A stretch of 64,000 nucleotides of DNA from assembly GCA_019973155.2 (NCBI GenBank), contig BPQB01000001.1:2232001-2296000 (forward strand). Direction: 5' to 3'. The notes beneath the pieces were generated by a model. That model was not told where the DNA came from. It did no database searches and worked only from the letters and a program-made list of their open reading frames with translations. Below, piece by piece: positions 33,540 through 43,872 of this stretch (within the stretch, counting starts at the first letter, position 1; each line of letters starts with the position of its first letter). A program made the position numbers and the translations under genes. Origin of the DNA: Phanerochaete sordida. Taxonomy: Eukaryota; Basidiomycota; Agaricomycetes; Polyporales; Phanerochaetaceae.

Positions 33540-36500
33540 ATGGGACCTCGTCCAGAAAGTCCCGCCGCGGAGCAACCATCCTACCGTCTGCCGCACTCGC
33601 CCTCTAGCTCGACCTCGACCGCTACGCCCTCCCGCCTCGCCTTTGATTCCCCGCAGGCCAGGGACAAGCCATCATTTTCCCCGCCTTCTTCGCGCCGCGC
33701 CGCCTCGCACAAGCTTCAGTCTCCTACGAAGCGGCCGCACGACTACTATGAGTCAGAGTCCGACAGTTCTGGCACAGAGACCAAGCACGGGCCTCTCTCC
33801 CCTCAGCCTGCTGCTCGTCGCAAGGCGACCCGAAGACCGTCGGACAGGGCCCTGACGCTACCCTCGTCTCGTACGACTCCCCTTGATTTTCTCCATTCCA
33901 AAGCCCAGTCAGCTGCTCAGCGACCCCTGTCCAGGCGTTCGTCCTCAGCGTCGTCCTCGTCGTCCTCGAGCGGTTCGCCCTGGAAGCCCAACCCTCCCTC
34001 GACCTCCTCGGGCATCGGCCGCAAGGTCGCAGCTTCACTGGACCTGTTCAAGGAGTCTGCCACTACTCCCAACCATGAAGCACCAAACCCGTTTGAGGCC
34101 AGCCGTTCGGTCTCTTCAGCGTCGCGTCACCGCAGCGGTTCTTTCCAGAAGCTCAACGACGTCGGCGAAGCTCAGTTCGAATTCGTCAAGCGATCTGATT
34201 GGCCTGACCGCGAAGCTGCGATACGGAGGGAGAAGAGCACTACAGCGCTGGAGCGGGTCAGGACGCGCGAGAGCGTGAGCAGTACACGAGAGGAGGAGAC
34301 TAGGCGGAGAAAGGAGAGACAGTCTTCGCTGCGGGATACTGCCCTAACCGACCTCGTTCAGTGGCGCAAAGCCGTCGCAGCCAACCAGGACGATGGTCGG
34401 GGTCGTCCAAGAGAGCGCCCATTGTGGCCTGAAGATAACATAGACAGCACTCTTGCGGGCTCGCCTGGCAGCGAGAGCTCTGTGTCCTCAACGGCGACAT
34501 ATCATGAGAGAAACGACCGTACGTTGCCTTCCTCACCGTACCGGCGGCCGACCAGCAGGTCGCACCGGTCACAGTCCACCTCGGACGAACAGATGACCCC
34601 CTTGTTCCCCACCTCCCTCTTCGTCTCCGCCCCCGACCATGTAGTCCCTCCCCCTGCATCAATACCATCTCCAGATCCTCTATCGACCCCTGTCCCCTCC
34701 TCCCCCTTGCCGCTTACCGCCGAACCTCACCACCAGCCGTCGTCTATCGTCCCACCCCCTTCACTATCGCTTTGGTCCTCGGACGACGAGAGCGAGTCGG
34801 CCTGGGAGACTACCTCCGTCACCACTACAACCTCGACTACTTCTGCTTCATCTCCTTTCCCCTTGTCCCCGTCACGCACGAGTCCCGTCCCTCAGCCGCT
34901 GGTACGGCATCCCAGCGACGAAGACGACGAGCACCAAGGCGGACCGTTATCGCGCTTCCGCGACCTCGACCTTGGCGATGGAGAAGATGCTCTTCAACAC
35001 GACTTACCTGATGATTGGTCGCTCAACTTGTCTCAAGAGAGTCTACCCCACATCCCTCTTCGCCCCTTCAGGAACCAGGTTGGCGGCCACACTGCTATCT
35101 ACAAATTCACCAAGCGTGCTGTGTGCAAGGTTAGTCGCTATTCGCCTATAGTCAATTACGCACCGATGTTGACCGTTGTGTAGCCTCTCGTTTCGCGAGA
35201 AAACCTGTTCTATGAAGCTGTCGAGCGTGAAGCGCCTCCGCTCCTCGACTACATACCGCGCTACCTGGGCGTTATGCTTGTTAGTTATCGGCGTGTCCCC
35301 CGTGGCGCTGGCTACCCGCCTGGTTCACTGTCGAAGGAGTCGAAGATGTCTCATCTGCGCCGCCCCAGCTTCCCGAAGTCGGCATCCGATGCTATGGCGA
35401 ACATGTCCAAGCACGGGCGTGGTAACGGCTCCGGCGACGAGTTCGACGACGAAATGGACTGCGACGAAGCGGAGCTGCCCGAGGTCGTCCTCGATCGTAA
35501 TCGCCACATTGTCCCGGAGTGGATGCTGCGTGGTCAGCGGGGCCGGGCGTTGTCGCAGTCGGCGAGCCTGGGACCTTCATTCGTCAACCGCCATCTCCGC
35601 CGCCATCACCTGAACGGCTACACCGCATCCAGCCCCGATCTCGCCTCGACCGCTGTGTCGAATCGAGCGATGTCCTTCAGCACGCCGGTGGCGAAGGGGA
35701 CTTCCAGCCCGCTCGCGAAGAGCCAGACCCTGGATTTTGATGCGCCGACGCCGACGAATTCGCCGAAGGCATCGCCCCGTTCGCAGACAACGAGCCTCAG
35801 CACCACGCCTCGCCCGAGGCTCCGCACCGCTGAGACGGACACCGAGGCGGTTGTGGCGAGGTCCATGCATTCGGCGGACTCGTCGTTCGGCAGCTGTCCG
35901 CCGGGCCTCTTCGGTGGGCGGGGATCGACGATGGTTAATACCAAGTTCAAGGACCACGTCTTCAGCACGCTCCTGCGGCGGATATGCCGGCGGCGGCGTA
36001 GCGGTATCCGAACCGACGACGACGGCGATGTGGCGGATGCTGAAGGAGAGGGAGAGGGGTTGGGCAGCGGGGTTCTGCGCACCCGCAGGAAGAAATTGAG
36101 TCAGGTGGAGAGGCTGCGCATGGAAGAAGGCGGGTTCCATGGCGGCTCGGCCCTTCGGCGCGTGCAGAGCGATAATCATCTGGAGACGCAGCCGTCAGAC
36201 ATCTTCCCGTTCGAGGAGTACGATGACATCCAGGAGGAAGAGGCGGTGGAGGGCGCCAACGGTGGTCGGCCATACGCACCTCGAACGAGACGACACAGTT
36301 CGCCCAAGCCCCCGGATCAGCCGTCGCCGCAGCGCCTCATGGAGCCCCACATGCCAGCCGAACATCCTGGCACTCCCACGAGCCCTAGCCACCGTGAGAC
36401 AGACGGATCCGTGACGCGGCAGAACCACTTCATTCTTATGGAGGACTTGACGGGGCGGCTGAAGCACTCGTGTGTTCTGGACTTGAAAATGGGTACGAGG

Positions 36501-37577
36501 CAGTATGGCATGGACGCTACCTCCTTGAAAAAGAAGAGCCAGCGCAAGAAATGCGACCGGACGACGAGTCGGACGTTGGGTGTCAGGGTGTGCGGAATGC
36601 AGGTAAGTAGCGGCGTCCGATTCCCATCCATCATGCCTATATATGTCGCGCTGTCATACGGACCCATAGTCTCCTCGACAGCCTGTCCTTTTCCTGCCTA
36701 GTCTCACTGATCCGAACCAACGCTGACTGATGCTCTTTGTGCCCGAAAGGTCTGGAACCATGTTACCCAGTCGTACTTCACCCAGGACAAATACAAGGGT
36801 CGCGAAGTCCGCACCGAAGACTTCCCCTCTACGCTCGCGTCTTTCCTCCATGACGGCGAGCGCCTCCTTGTCTACCAGATCCCCGTCCTCCTCCGCAAGC
36901 TCTACGCCCTCGCCCAGATCATCAATCGCCTCAAGGGCTTCCGCTTCTACGGCTGCAGCCTCCTCATGATCTACGACGGCGACCGCGACGCACAGGAGGC
37001 CTTCCGCTCCGCAGCCATGGAGAGCGTCTCCGCGCGCAGCAAGCGCGGCGAGTCCCTCGAGCGCCAGCTCGACTCTCGCATCCCCGAGTGCGAGCAGAAG
37101 CCCGGCCTGCGGCGCTCGCGCAGCGAGGACCTGCTCGCCGGACCCGTGTCGTCCCGCCGGGACCGCCGCCGCAAGCGCGGCGAGCTGCAGATCCGCCTCG
37201 TCGACTTCGCGCACACGACCACCGGGCGCGACTGGCTGCCGTACCCGCCGCCGGACCACCTCAAGCTCGGCGAGGTGACGAGCGGGACGGGCTACCAGGC
37301 CGAAGTCGACCCCCAGACGGGGCTCCTGTACGCGCGCTTCCCCCCGCACTACCCCGACCAGCCCGACCGCGGGTTCCTCTTCGGCCTCATGAATCTTTCC
37401 GAGAGCCTCGAGAAGATATGGAACGACGAGCGTGTGCGTCGTATCAAGGTCGCGCGGGACCACCCTGGGGCCAACGACGAGCAGCTGCCACCGCTGTCCC
37501 TCGAGGGCAAGGAGATTTTCAAGGAAATCTTCGGATCGCGGGACGAAGAGCTCGATCTTGGCATGATCTCGACGTGA
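33540..37577 (+). CDS. KCS1: Inositol hexakisphosphate kinase Kcs1
   Basis: Makes inositol pyrophosphate 5-InsP7 from InsP6. ATG 33540 (MGPRPESPAAEQP) opens a very long disordered N-terminal region of more than 500 residues. The kinase begins PFRNQVGGHTAIYKFTKRAV, interrupted by an intron (about 35130-35183), then PLVSRENLFYEAVEREAPPL and LLDYIPRYLGVML. Another disordered insert separates this from NHFILMEDLTGRLKHSCVLD and the substrate motif LDLKMGTRQYG (PxxxDxKxG type, about 36475-36510). After an intron near 36603-36749 come GCSLLMIYDGD and LVDFAHTT, the metal/ATP-binding aspartates. It stops at TGA 37575. Three exons, about 1270 residues; large inserts are usual for fungal Kcs1. Confidence 0.95.
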
Positions 37578-38604
37578 GGTTTGGACATGCGGTTTCCTTC
37601 CGGCTCACTTGTGCATAATGCTTCTCACTGTCCCCCACACCACACTGCCGTCCTACCATCCCGTCTTTAATCGTCTTTATTCGGTCATATTCATTCTTGT
37701 TGCATGTCGCCTGGCTCAGGTTCTGTCATGTTTCTCTCATTTTTATCGTTTGGTCGCATCCTGAACTAGATTCATTCATGGTTTGCGCATGTACAATCAC
37801 GCACACATAATATTTCAATGCACGGCATGGTCACATTGGTGCTATCCATTCTTGCATCGGTCTGAAGATGGTTGCTACTGAATATCGCTTTGGGCAGAGG
37901 AGCAATTCATGTCAGTAACTTGGGTGCGCTCATGCGTCCAGCTGAAGAGGTCTGCTAGCGAGCTGGCTCTGCAGTACTCGCGGCTCGACTCATGACATTG
38001 AGAGCTCTGGAGTCATCGACGAGTCACACAGAGATGATCGTTGGCATAAGCGAGAGTTAGACCCGAGGGCTTCACGCGTTGCGATGAGCTCGAGGCGTCC
38101 GCAGCGCGTCGCGCACTACGGCGAAGGCAGACCCTGCGAGAGGGAGGCAGAGTGCTCGAGGTGCGGGATACAGCGCATGCTGGACGAACTGATAGCAGCC
38201 TCGAAGTGCGAGTGCGCTCATAGGCTTAGCCCGTGTCGAGCTCCCACGCAAGGACAAGCCGCGTGACGGCAAAGGTAACCATGCATGCATACCGTGGGCT
38301 TGGCTGCAGTATCCGACGCTGTCGCAGCAGCTACGGTCACCGAAAATCTGAGGCGAGAGTGACCACGGCTCGTCCCCCAGCCGTGGCAAGCACTGGACGG
38401 TTTGTGCGCAGTGATTTGGGGACCAAACCGCTTCCGCTGAACTTCAAGGCAGGGAATTGGGACCAGTCCAGGCGTCTTGCTCAATCTTTCATGGCATGTG
38501 GTCCAATGTCGACGTCTCTACCATCAGGTACGGGTTTTGTCTTCTATTAATGCACGTAGGGTAAAGATGGTGCGTCGGCAGGGGGACAGGAGCCTGCGAT
38601 GTGT
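37578..38604. other. Intergenic region between convergent genes
   Basis: 1.03 kb between the KCS1 stop and the QCR9 stop. The first 300 bp are AT-rich 3' UTR-like sequence. Short open frames around 38070-38550 overlap on both strands without motifs or conserved splice structure. I see no RNA gene or repeat. Confidence 0.5.
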
Positions 38605-38976
38605 TTATTCCTGGGTGACATACTTGTCACGGATGTCCTTCCATTGTTTCTGAATCGTGCATAAGAGGCTGAGCGGAGAGTAGCGAGGAGTAATGGGTTG
38701 GACGTACGCCCTTGTTCCAGGTATCCCAGAACTTCGTGATGCCAAGGTCGAAGCCAACACCGAACGCAAACGCGCCAGCGAAGATAGTGGACACGTAAAC
38801 ACCTATGGCGAGTAGACCGGTCAGGACATGGAGACAGGAGAGGGGAGTGTGGCGAGGGCAATACTGACTGTTACGCTTGACCAGGGTGTTGTAGAAAGTG
38901 GTGGCGATCTGCGGGACACCGGTGGTCTAAATTTGAGGATATTCTGCAGCAGCAAGCAGCGGGCACGTACGCTCAT
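38605..38976 (-). CDS. QCR9: Cytochrome bc1 complex subunit 9
   Basis: Small four-exon gene assembled by hand. ATG AGC at 38976 is followed by an intron GTACGT...CCCGCAG. Then come IATTFYNTLVKRN, an intron, SVYVSTIFAGAFAFGVGFD, LGITKFWDTWNKG, a third intron, and KQWKDIRDKYVTQE ending at TAA 38605-38607. The 61-residue product has the single membrane helix and the WxxxNKGKxWKD end typical of Qcr9/UQCR10, a subunit of respiratory complex III in the inner mitochondrial membrane. Divergent from the mitoribosomal gene MRPS18. Confidence 0.92.
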
Positions 38977-39198
38977 CTTGTATTTTGGCAGAGGCCCGAG
39001 GAAAGAGGTCGAACGGCTGGTGGAAAGAGAGTCTGCCCGTGTCCCTCCGTAAACGACCAGTGCGCGCGGCGGAGTTTCAACGGGCGTTTGTGCGTTGGGC
39101 TCAAGCCTTTCCGCGTCTTCATCCCTCACTTCGGCGTGCTATACCACAGCGACAGGCACACGCTCGTTACTCGTCGGGACGCTGCCCACAAGCCCGCC
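38977..39198. promoter_or_regulatory. Bidirectional promoter of two mitochondrial-protein genes
   Basis: 222 bp between the start codons of QCR9 and the mitochondrial uS11 gene. Both products work in mitochondria, so shared regulation is plausible. No specific element is assigned. Confidence 0.5.
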
Positions 39199-39801
39199 AT
39201 GTCTCTCCTAAAAGCCTTCCGGATACCTCAGCTGCGTGCCGTCACCCGCCCGGCACTCGTTGCACGGATGGCATCCCTTCCCGGAGGAGAATTCGACTTT
39301 GAAGCAGAACCTGCGACCCCGGAATGGGAGGAGCAGCCTCCAGTAGGGCCGGACACCGCCTACCCCGTCAGTGCGCCAAACCCAATGACACCAATCAGGG
39401 CCGCTGTCCCTGCGCGCACCAGGCAGCCGCCGTACACGCTGTACGTTCACTCGAATATGAACAACAACATCCTCACGTTCACGCGCCCGGACGGCTCGCC
39501 CATCATGAACGTGAGCGGCGGCCAGGTCGGCTACAAGCACAAGGCCCGCGGCACGGCCGAGGCGGCGCATCTGTGCGCGCTCAGGGCGTTCAAGCGCATC
39601 CTGGACGAGTCGGAGCAGCAAGGGCCCGGGAACATGTCACTGGACGTGCTGTTCAATGGGTTCGGTCGTGGACGAGACGCGGTGTTCAGGGCACTGTTGG
39701 CAGCTGAGTCGGCTCCGGTGCGCCAGCTGGTGGGGAGAGTGGGAGACATTACGAAGATTAAGATCGGTGGTACGAGGTCGAAGAAGGCTCGCCGGGTATG
39801 A
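39199..39801 (+). CDS. MRPS18: Mitochondrial ribosomal protein uS11m
   Basis: Single exon from ATG 39199 (MSLLKAFRIPQLRAVTRPAL, a basic mitochondrial presequence) to TGA 39799-39801, 200 residues. The mature domain shows YTLYVHSNMNNNILTFTRPD, GSPIMNVSGGQVGYKHKARG, AEAAHLCALRAFKRILDE, LFNGFGRGRDAVFRALLA and DITKIKIGGTRSKKARRV. This is the uS11 fold with its C-terminal RNA-binding tail, matching yeast Mrps18. The frame stays open upstream to 39088, but the presequence start is preferred because it begins a targeting signal. Confidence 0.92.
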   Translation: MSLLKAFRIPQLRAVTRPALVARMASLPGGEFDFEAEPATPEWEEQPPVGPDTAYPVSAPNPMTPIRAAVPARTRQPPYTLYVHSNMNNNILTFTRPDGSPIMNVSGGQVGYKHKARGTAEAAHLCALRAFKRILDESEQQGPGNMSLDVLFNGFGRGRDAVFRALLAAESAPVRQLVGRVGDITKIKIGGTRSKKARRV

Positions 39802-40292
39802 GTAGGCTGGGACACTTGTGTGGTGAGCTACATTGACTCTCATACGCCGTATACATCTCACTCCTTGCACGGCAGCGTTGCGCTTTCCATCCTGTCGAGC
39901 TTCCCTGTCGCTTTGCAGAGGAACCCATGTCGAATCCTTTGGTTACCGCTCCCTTCCTGCTATTCACTACCATTTTTGCTCGTCTTCCCTACCAATCCTC
40001 GCTCTGCTTTCACCTGCTCTCGTCTGCGCCAGTAATTGAACCCAGGATTTTCGAAATTAGTCACGTGATGCGAGCCTGTCATTGTGGATGTGTCAACCGC
40101 CCTCGGTGAACTGTGCAGCGCTGACGTCCAGCGACGGCATGCGGCAGGTCAAAACGGCGGCTGCGGACGCGTTGCACGCTTATATTCTCCTTTGACCTGA
40201 TCCACGACCTCTATACCCCCCACGCAAATCCCACTAGATTCATAGAGACCATAGCTTCACGACAGCTCCTCCGATTCACCTCGGCTGTACGC
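39802..40292. promoter_or_regulatory. Intergenic region with TCACGTGA palindrome
   Basis: 491 bp upstream of the ABHD5/Cld1-like gene. TCACGTGA at 40061-40068, about 230 bp before the ATG, is a perfect E-box palindrome. A CT-rich tract with TTATATTC follows at 40180-40200. No coding signal. Confidence 0.5.
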
Positions 40293-41863
40293 ATGGCTGC
40301 CGCAGCGGCAACGATGACCGGAGCGGAGGCGGCAGTGGTGTCCGATGCCATGCCGCTGCCCCTCCCTCCGGCAAGAGATATTCCTTCAACATTCATGGCT
40401 AGCGTCAAGAGCTGGTGAGTACCCTTTGACTCGCTTGAAGATGCGATGCTCAATCTATCCAGGTGGTCTACGGGTGAGAAGGAGAGTGCGGCGAGCGAAG
40501 AGAGGCTGCTCAGGTACGTTCGCGCATCTCAACCGACACATGTATGTCCATCTGACGAAATGTATGCCTACACAGGAAGCTACCCTACTTCCGTGCAGCA
40601 GGCTCCGCGACTCCACCTTCTGCCGACTACCCTGTGGTCGCCGCGAGCACTCGGGTGGAACTCAGCAACTCGAAGCGCTACATCAACACGTTCTCGATAA
40701 CGTCGACCGATGCCTCACCGTCAGCTCCTGCACCAGCTGTCGTGCTGCATGGCTACGGTGCCGGCCTCGGGTTCTTCTTCCGAAACTTCCCCGCGCTGGG
40801 CGACTGGGCCGGCAGGCGGCGCACGTCGGTCTACGCGCTGGACTGGCTTGGCATGGGCCGCTCTGCCCGCCCGTCGTTCACCGTCAAGGCCAAGCGGGAG
40901 GACATCGACGGGCGTGTCGCCGAAGCCGAGTCGTTCTTCATTGACTCGCTCGAGGAATGGCGACAGAAGATGGGGCTCGAGCGCATGACGCTTATCGGAC
41001 ACTCGCTGGGCGGATACCTGAGCATAGCATACGCGCTGAAGTACCCGACGCGCGTCAGTAGGCTCATCTTGCTGTCTCCCGCCGGCATCCCGCGGGACCC
41101 AAATACCACGACGTACTCGCGAGAGGTCACCGACTCGCAGGTCTCCGGGGACGACGATAGCGCGGAACCGGCAAGCTCGGAGAGCGTGAAGTCCATGCGG
41201 TCGAGCCAGCAGGCCGAGCAGCGGAAGGAGAGCCGCTCTAGGAAGCTATTCACCTATCTCTGGGAAGAAGGCTGGAGTCCCTTCCAGGTCGTACGTGCAA
41301 CGGGGATTTGGGGACCGATGTTGGTCGGCAAGTACTCCAGCAGACGGTTCATTGGCCTGGGCGCCGAGGATACGCGTGCGATGCATGAGTACATCCTCAA
41401 CATCACGCTCATGAAGGGCTCCGGTGAATACTGCATTTGTAAGCCGCCTTTCTATGTGACATGTTCCGCGAGGTTAAAATTCCGCCAGCACACCTGTTGG
41501 CTCCAGGAGCTCACGCACGAAAACCCATGGTCGACCGAGTCCATAACCTGCAGATCCCTGTGACCTTCGTTTGTGAGTGTCCGCCCGATCAAGTGCAAGG
41601 GCGTTGCTAATGTGCCGTTTAGATGGCGATAACGACTGGATGGACCCGAAGGGCGGTGCTGAGTCCGTTGAGAACCTCCGCAAGGCAGGCAACGGCAACG
41701 GCAAAATGTACATCGTGCCCCATGCCGGACACCATCGTACGTCTTCCCTGCCTCTCGCCCTTCCTTGCTGCCTGACATTGCTCTCTCCGCAGTCTACCTT
41801 GACAACCCGAAGGCAACCAACGACCTCTTGGTCAAGGAGCTTGACCGTGACTTGCGTACATAG
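40293..41863 (+). CDS. Alpha/beta hydrolase of the ABHD5/Ict1/Cld1 family
   Basis: ATG 40293 (MAAAAATMTGAEAAVV), stop TAG 41861. Exons give SWWSTGEKESAASEERLLRK, VVLHGYGAGLGFFFRNFPAL (oxyanion strand), VYALDWLGMGRSARPSF, and the nucleophile elbow LIGHSLGGYLSIAYALKYP. Near the end come VYGDNDWMDPKGG (catalytic Asp) and AGHHLYLDNP, which supplies the catalytic His and the HX4D acyltransferase motif. Human ABHD5 has Asn in place of the nucleophile; here Ser is present, as in yeast Ict1/Cld1 and ABHD4. Expected roles are lysophosphatidic acid acylation or cardiolipin/phospholipid deacylation in lipid droplets or mitochondria. About 430 residues, six or so exons. Confidence 0.9.
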
Positions 41864-42326
41864 ACAGGCATGGCTTCCTTTCACATAGATTTTCCTCGGG
41901 GTCGTCGATTTTGAACGCTGCAACTCTTGATTCAGCCTCCTGGTGCATTGTATGTACATCGCCACGCATTCGTTTGTCCCTTTTATTGTATAATCGCTAC
42001 TGAGTGTATCTTAGCCATCAGCCCAGTCGGCCCTAATCCTAACTGCACGAATACCTTGGCCATTGTACACTCGCAGTCGGTGGGCTCCGGAGTGGTTGCC
42101 GCTCGCTCTCCGAGCCAGGAAGGGAAGGTGCTTCTGACATACCCACCGAAAAGCCTGCTCGATTTGGCGCAATGGCGGTGTCGTCATCGGCGTCGTTGAC
42201 TTCATCGTGAACAGCTGGACCTGTCACTCGCTTGACTGATAAAAGGCGAGGAAAGGATGCCAACCGTGCAGAGTTTTCCCCCTCCCCCTCGTCGTCGCAC
42301 CAAGCCTCGCTCAGTGACGTCCTACC
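41864..42326. other. Intergenic region
   Basis: 463 bp between the hydrolase stop and the alcohol dehydrogenase ATG on the same strand. A pyrimidine-rich block (42270-42300) precedes the ATG. No coding signal. Confidence 0.5.
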
Positions 42327-43567
42327 ATGGCCAAGAACCAGCTCGAATTCAAGGGCTACGCTCTTGTTGGTGGGTCGTCGGCCTTCATGTTCGTCACGGG
42401 CATAGCCTAAAGCCATACGCAGACCCAGCGCGCTTCACCGACCTCGAGGTCACCACCATCGAGCCCAAGACGTTCACTGCGGACGATGTCGAGATCGCCA
42501 TCACGCACTGCGGCGTCTGCGGCTCGGACGTCCACACCCTCAAACAGGGCTGGGGCGAGAGCAAGCTGCCCCTCATCGTCGGACACGAGATTGTCGGGCA
42601 CGCTGTCAGAGTCGGAGAGAACGTCCGCGACATCAAGGTCGGGCAGCGCGTCGGCGTTGGCGCGAAGATTGGCAGCTGCATGCAGTGCAGGCAGTGTAAG
42701 GAGGGCCTGGAGAACTACTGTCCGAAGGGCATCTCTACTTACGTGAGTTCCGAGTGCATCTGTGTGCGTCTCGAAGCGCATATACTCACTGTTTATCCAG
42801 AATTCCGTGTATCCGGACGGCATTGTTACGCAAGGTGGATACTCGACCGCCATCCGTGCTCACCAGCAGTTCGTCTTCCCCATCCCCGACGGCATCGAGT
42901 CTCGCTATGCTGCATCCATGCTCTGCGGAGGACTCACTGTCTTCTCTCCCCTCGTTACCAACGGTACCGGCCCCGGCAAGAAAGTTGGGATTGTCGGGAT
43001 CGGTGGTCTTGGTCACTACGCTGTTCTGTTCGCGAAGGCACTTGGTGCGGAGGTGTGGGCCTTCACGCACTCTCCGAACAAGATGGAAGATGCGAAGAAG
43101 CTGGGTGCTGATCATGTCGTGGACACGAACAAGGAAGTGTGTCATACTTGCTCCAGGTCTATCTGCGCTGCTTAGTGTCTCACAAAACCACCTAGGACTT
43201 CGCTAAGCCGCACGCGCTCTCTCTCGACCTTATCGTGTCGACCATGGACGCTACACCTCAGCTTCCTATCAAGCAGTTCCTTTCCATGCTCTACGTCCAC
43301 GGACGATTTGTCACTGTCGGCATTCCTGACAAGGACCAGCCTCTTCCCACCCTCCACGCCTTTGACCTTGTCCCGAACGGATGCTATATAGGAGGGTCTG
43401 CCATCGGCTGCAAGAAGGAATGCATGCAAATGCTGAAGCTTGCCGCGGACAAAGACATCAAGCCTTGGATCGAGGAGCTGCCGATGAAGGACGCAAAGAA
43501 GGCTCTCGAGGGCGTCGCGGACAACAAAGTCAGGTACCGCTACGTTTTGACGCAGGATCTGGCGTGA
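42327..43567 (+). CDS. Zinc alcohol dehydrogenase, cinnamyl-alcohol/ADH6 type
   Basis: ATG 42327 (MAKNQLEFKGYALV), then a 52 nt intron GTGGGT...ACGCAG leading to DPARFTDLEVTTIEPKTF. Catalytic zinc ligands lie in THCGVCGSDVHT and VGHEIVGHAV. The structural zinc loop is GSCMQCRQCKEGLENYC, with four cysteines. The Rossmann motif is VGIVGIGGLGHYAVLFAK. The C-terminus is GCYIGGSAIGCKKECMQM ... VRYRYVLTQDLA, stop at 43567. Three further introns. This is the NADP(H)-dependent medium-chain dehydrogenase group reducing aromatic and aliphatic aldehydes, abundant in wood-decay fungi. About 350 residues, as expected. Confidence 0.93.
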
Positions 43568-43872
43568 TAATCCTCAGGCTACTGTCAGGCTGTCTTCGAT
43601 TCGGATGAGCTGGCTTCGTTGTATAATTGTATCGTACCCTGGGGTATCGTTTAACTCTCGTCGTGGTGCTGTACCACAAGACTTTCCTTTTACGTCGAGT
43701 CGACCGCGTCTTGCTGGGCGCTTTCGCGGCGAGCAGTGACACGCGTCGACCTCGAGGTTCCTAGCTCTCATCTTGCCCTCGCGTACCACATCGTTCAAGT
43801 AGGCGTATGTTCTTGACAAAAATGAACGTCGTTGATCTTCAAGACTTCAGAGGGCGCTGAAAGCTGCTGGAA
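43568..43872. other. Intergenic region
   Basis: 305 bp between the alcohol dehydrogenase stop and the next same-strand gene; no coding signal or distinct element seen. Confidence 0.45.

Noticed and set aside
38084..38266. 60-codon plus-strand frame with several cysteines
   Set aside because: Cys spacing does not match a known zinc finger and overlapping minus-strand frames are equally good.
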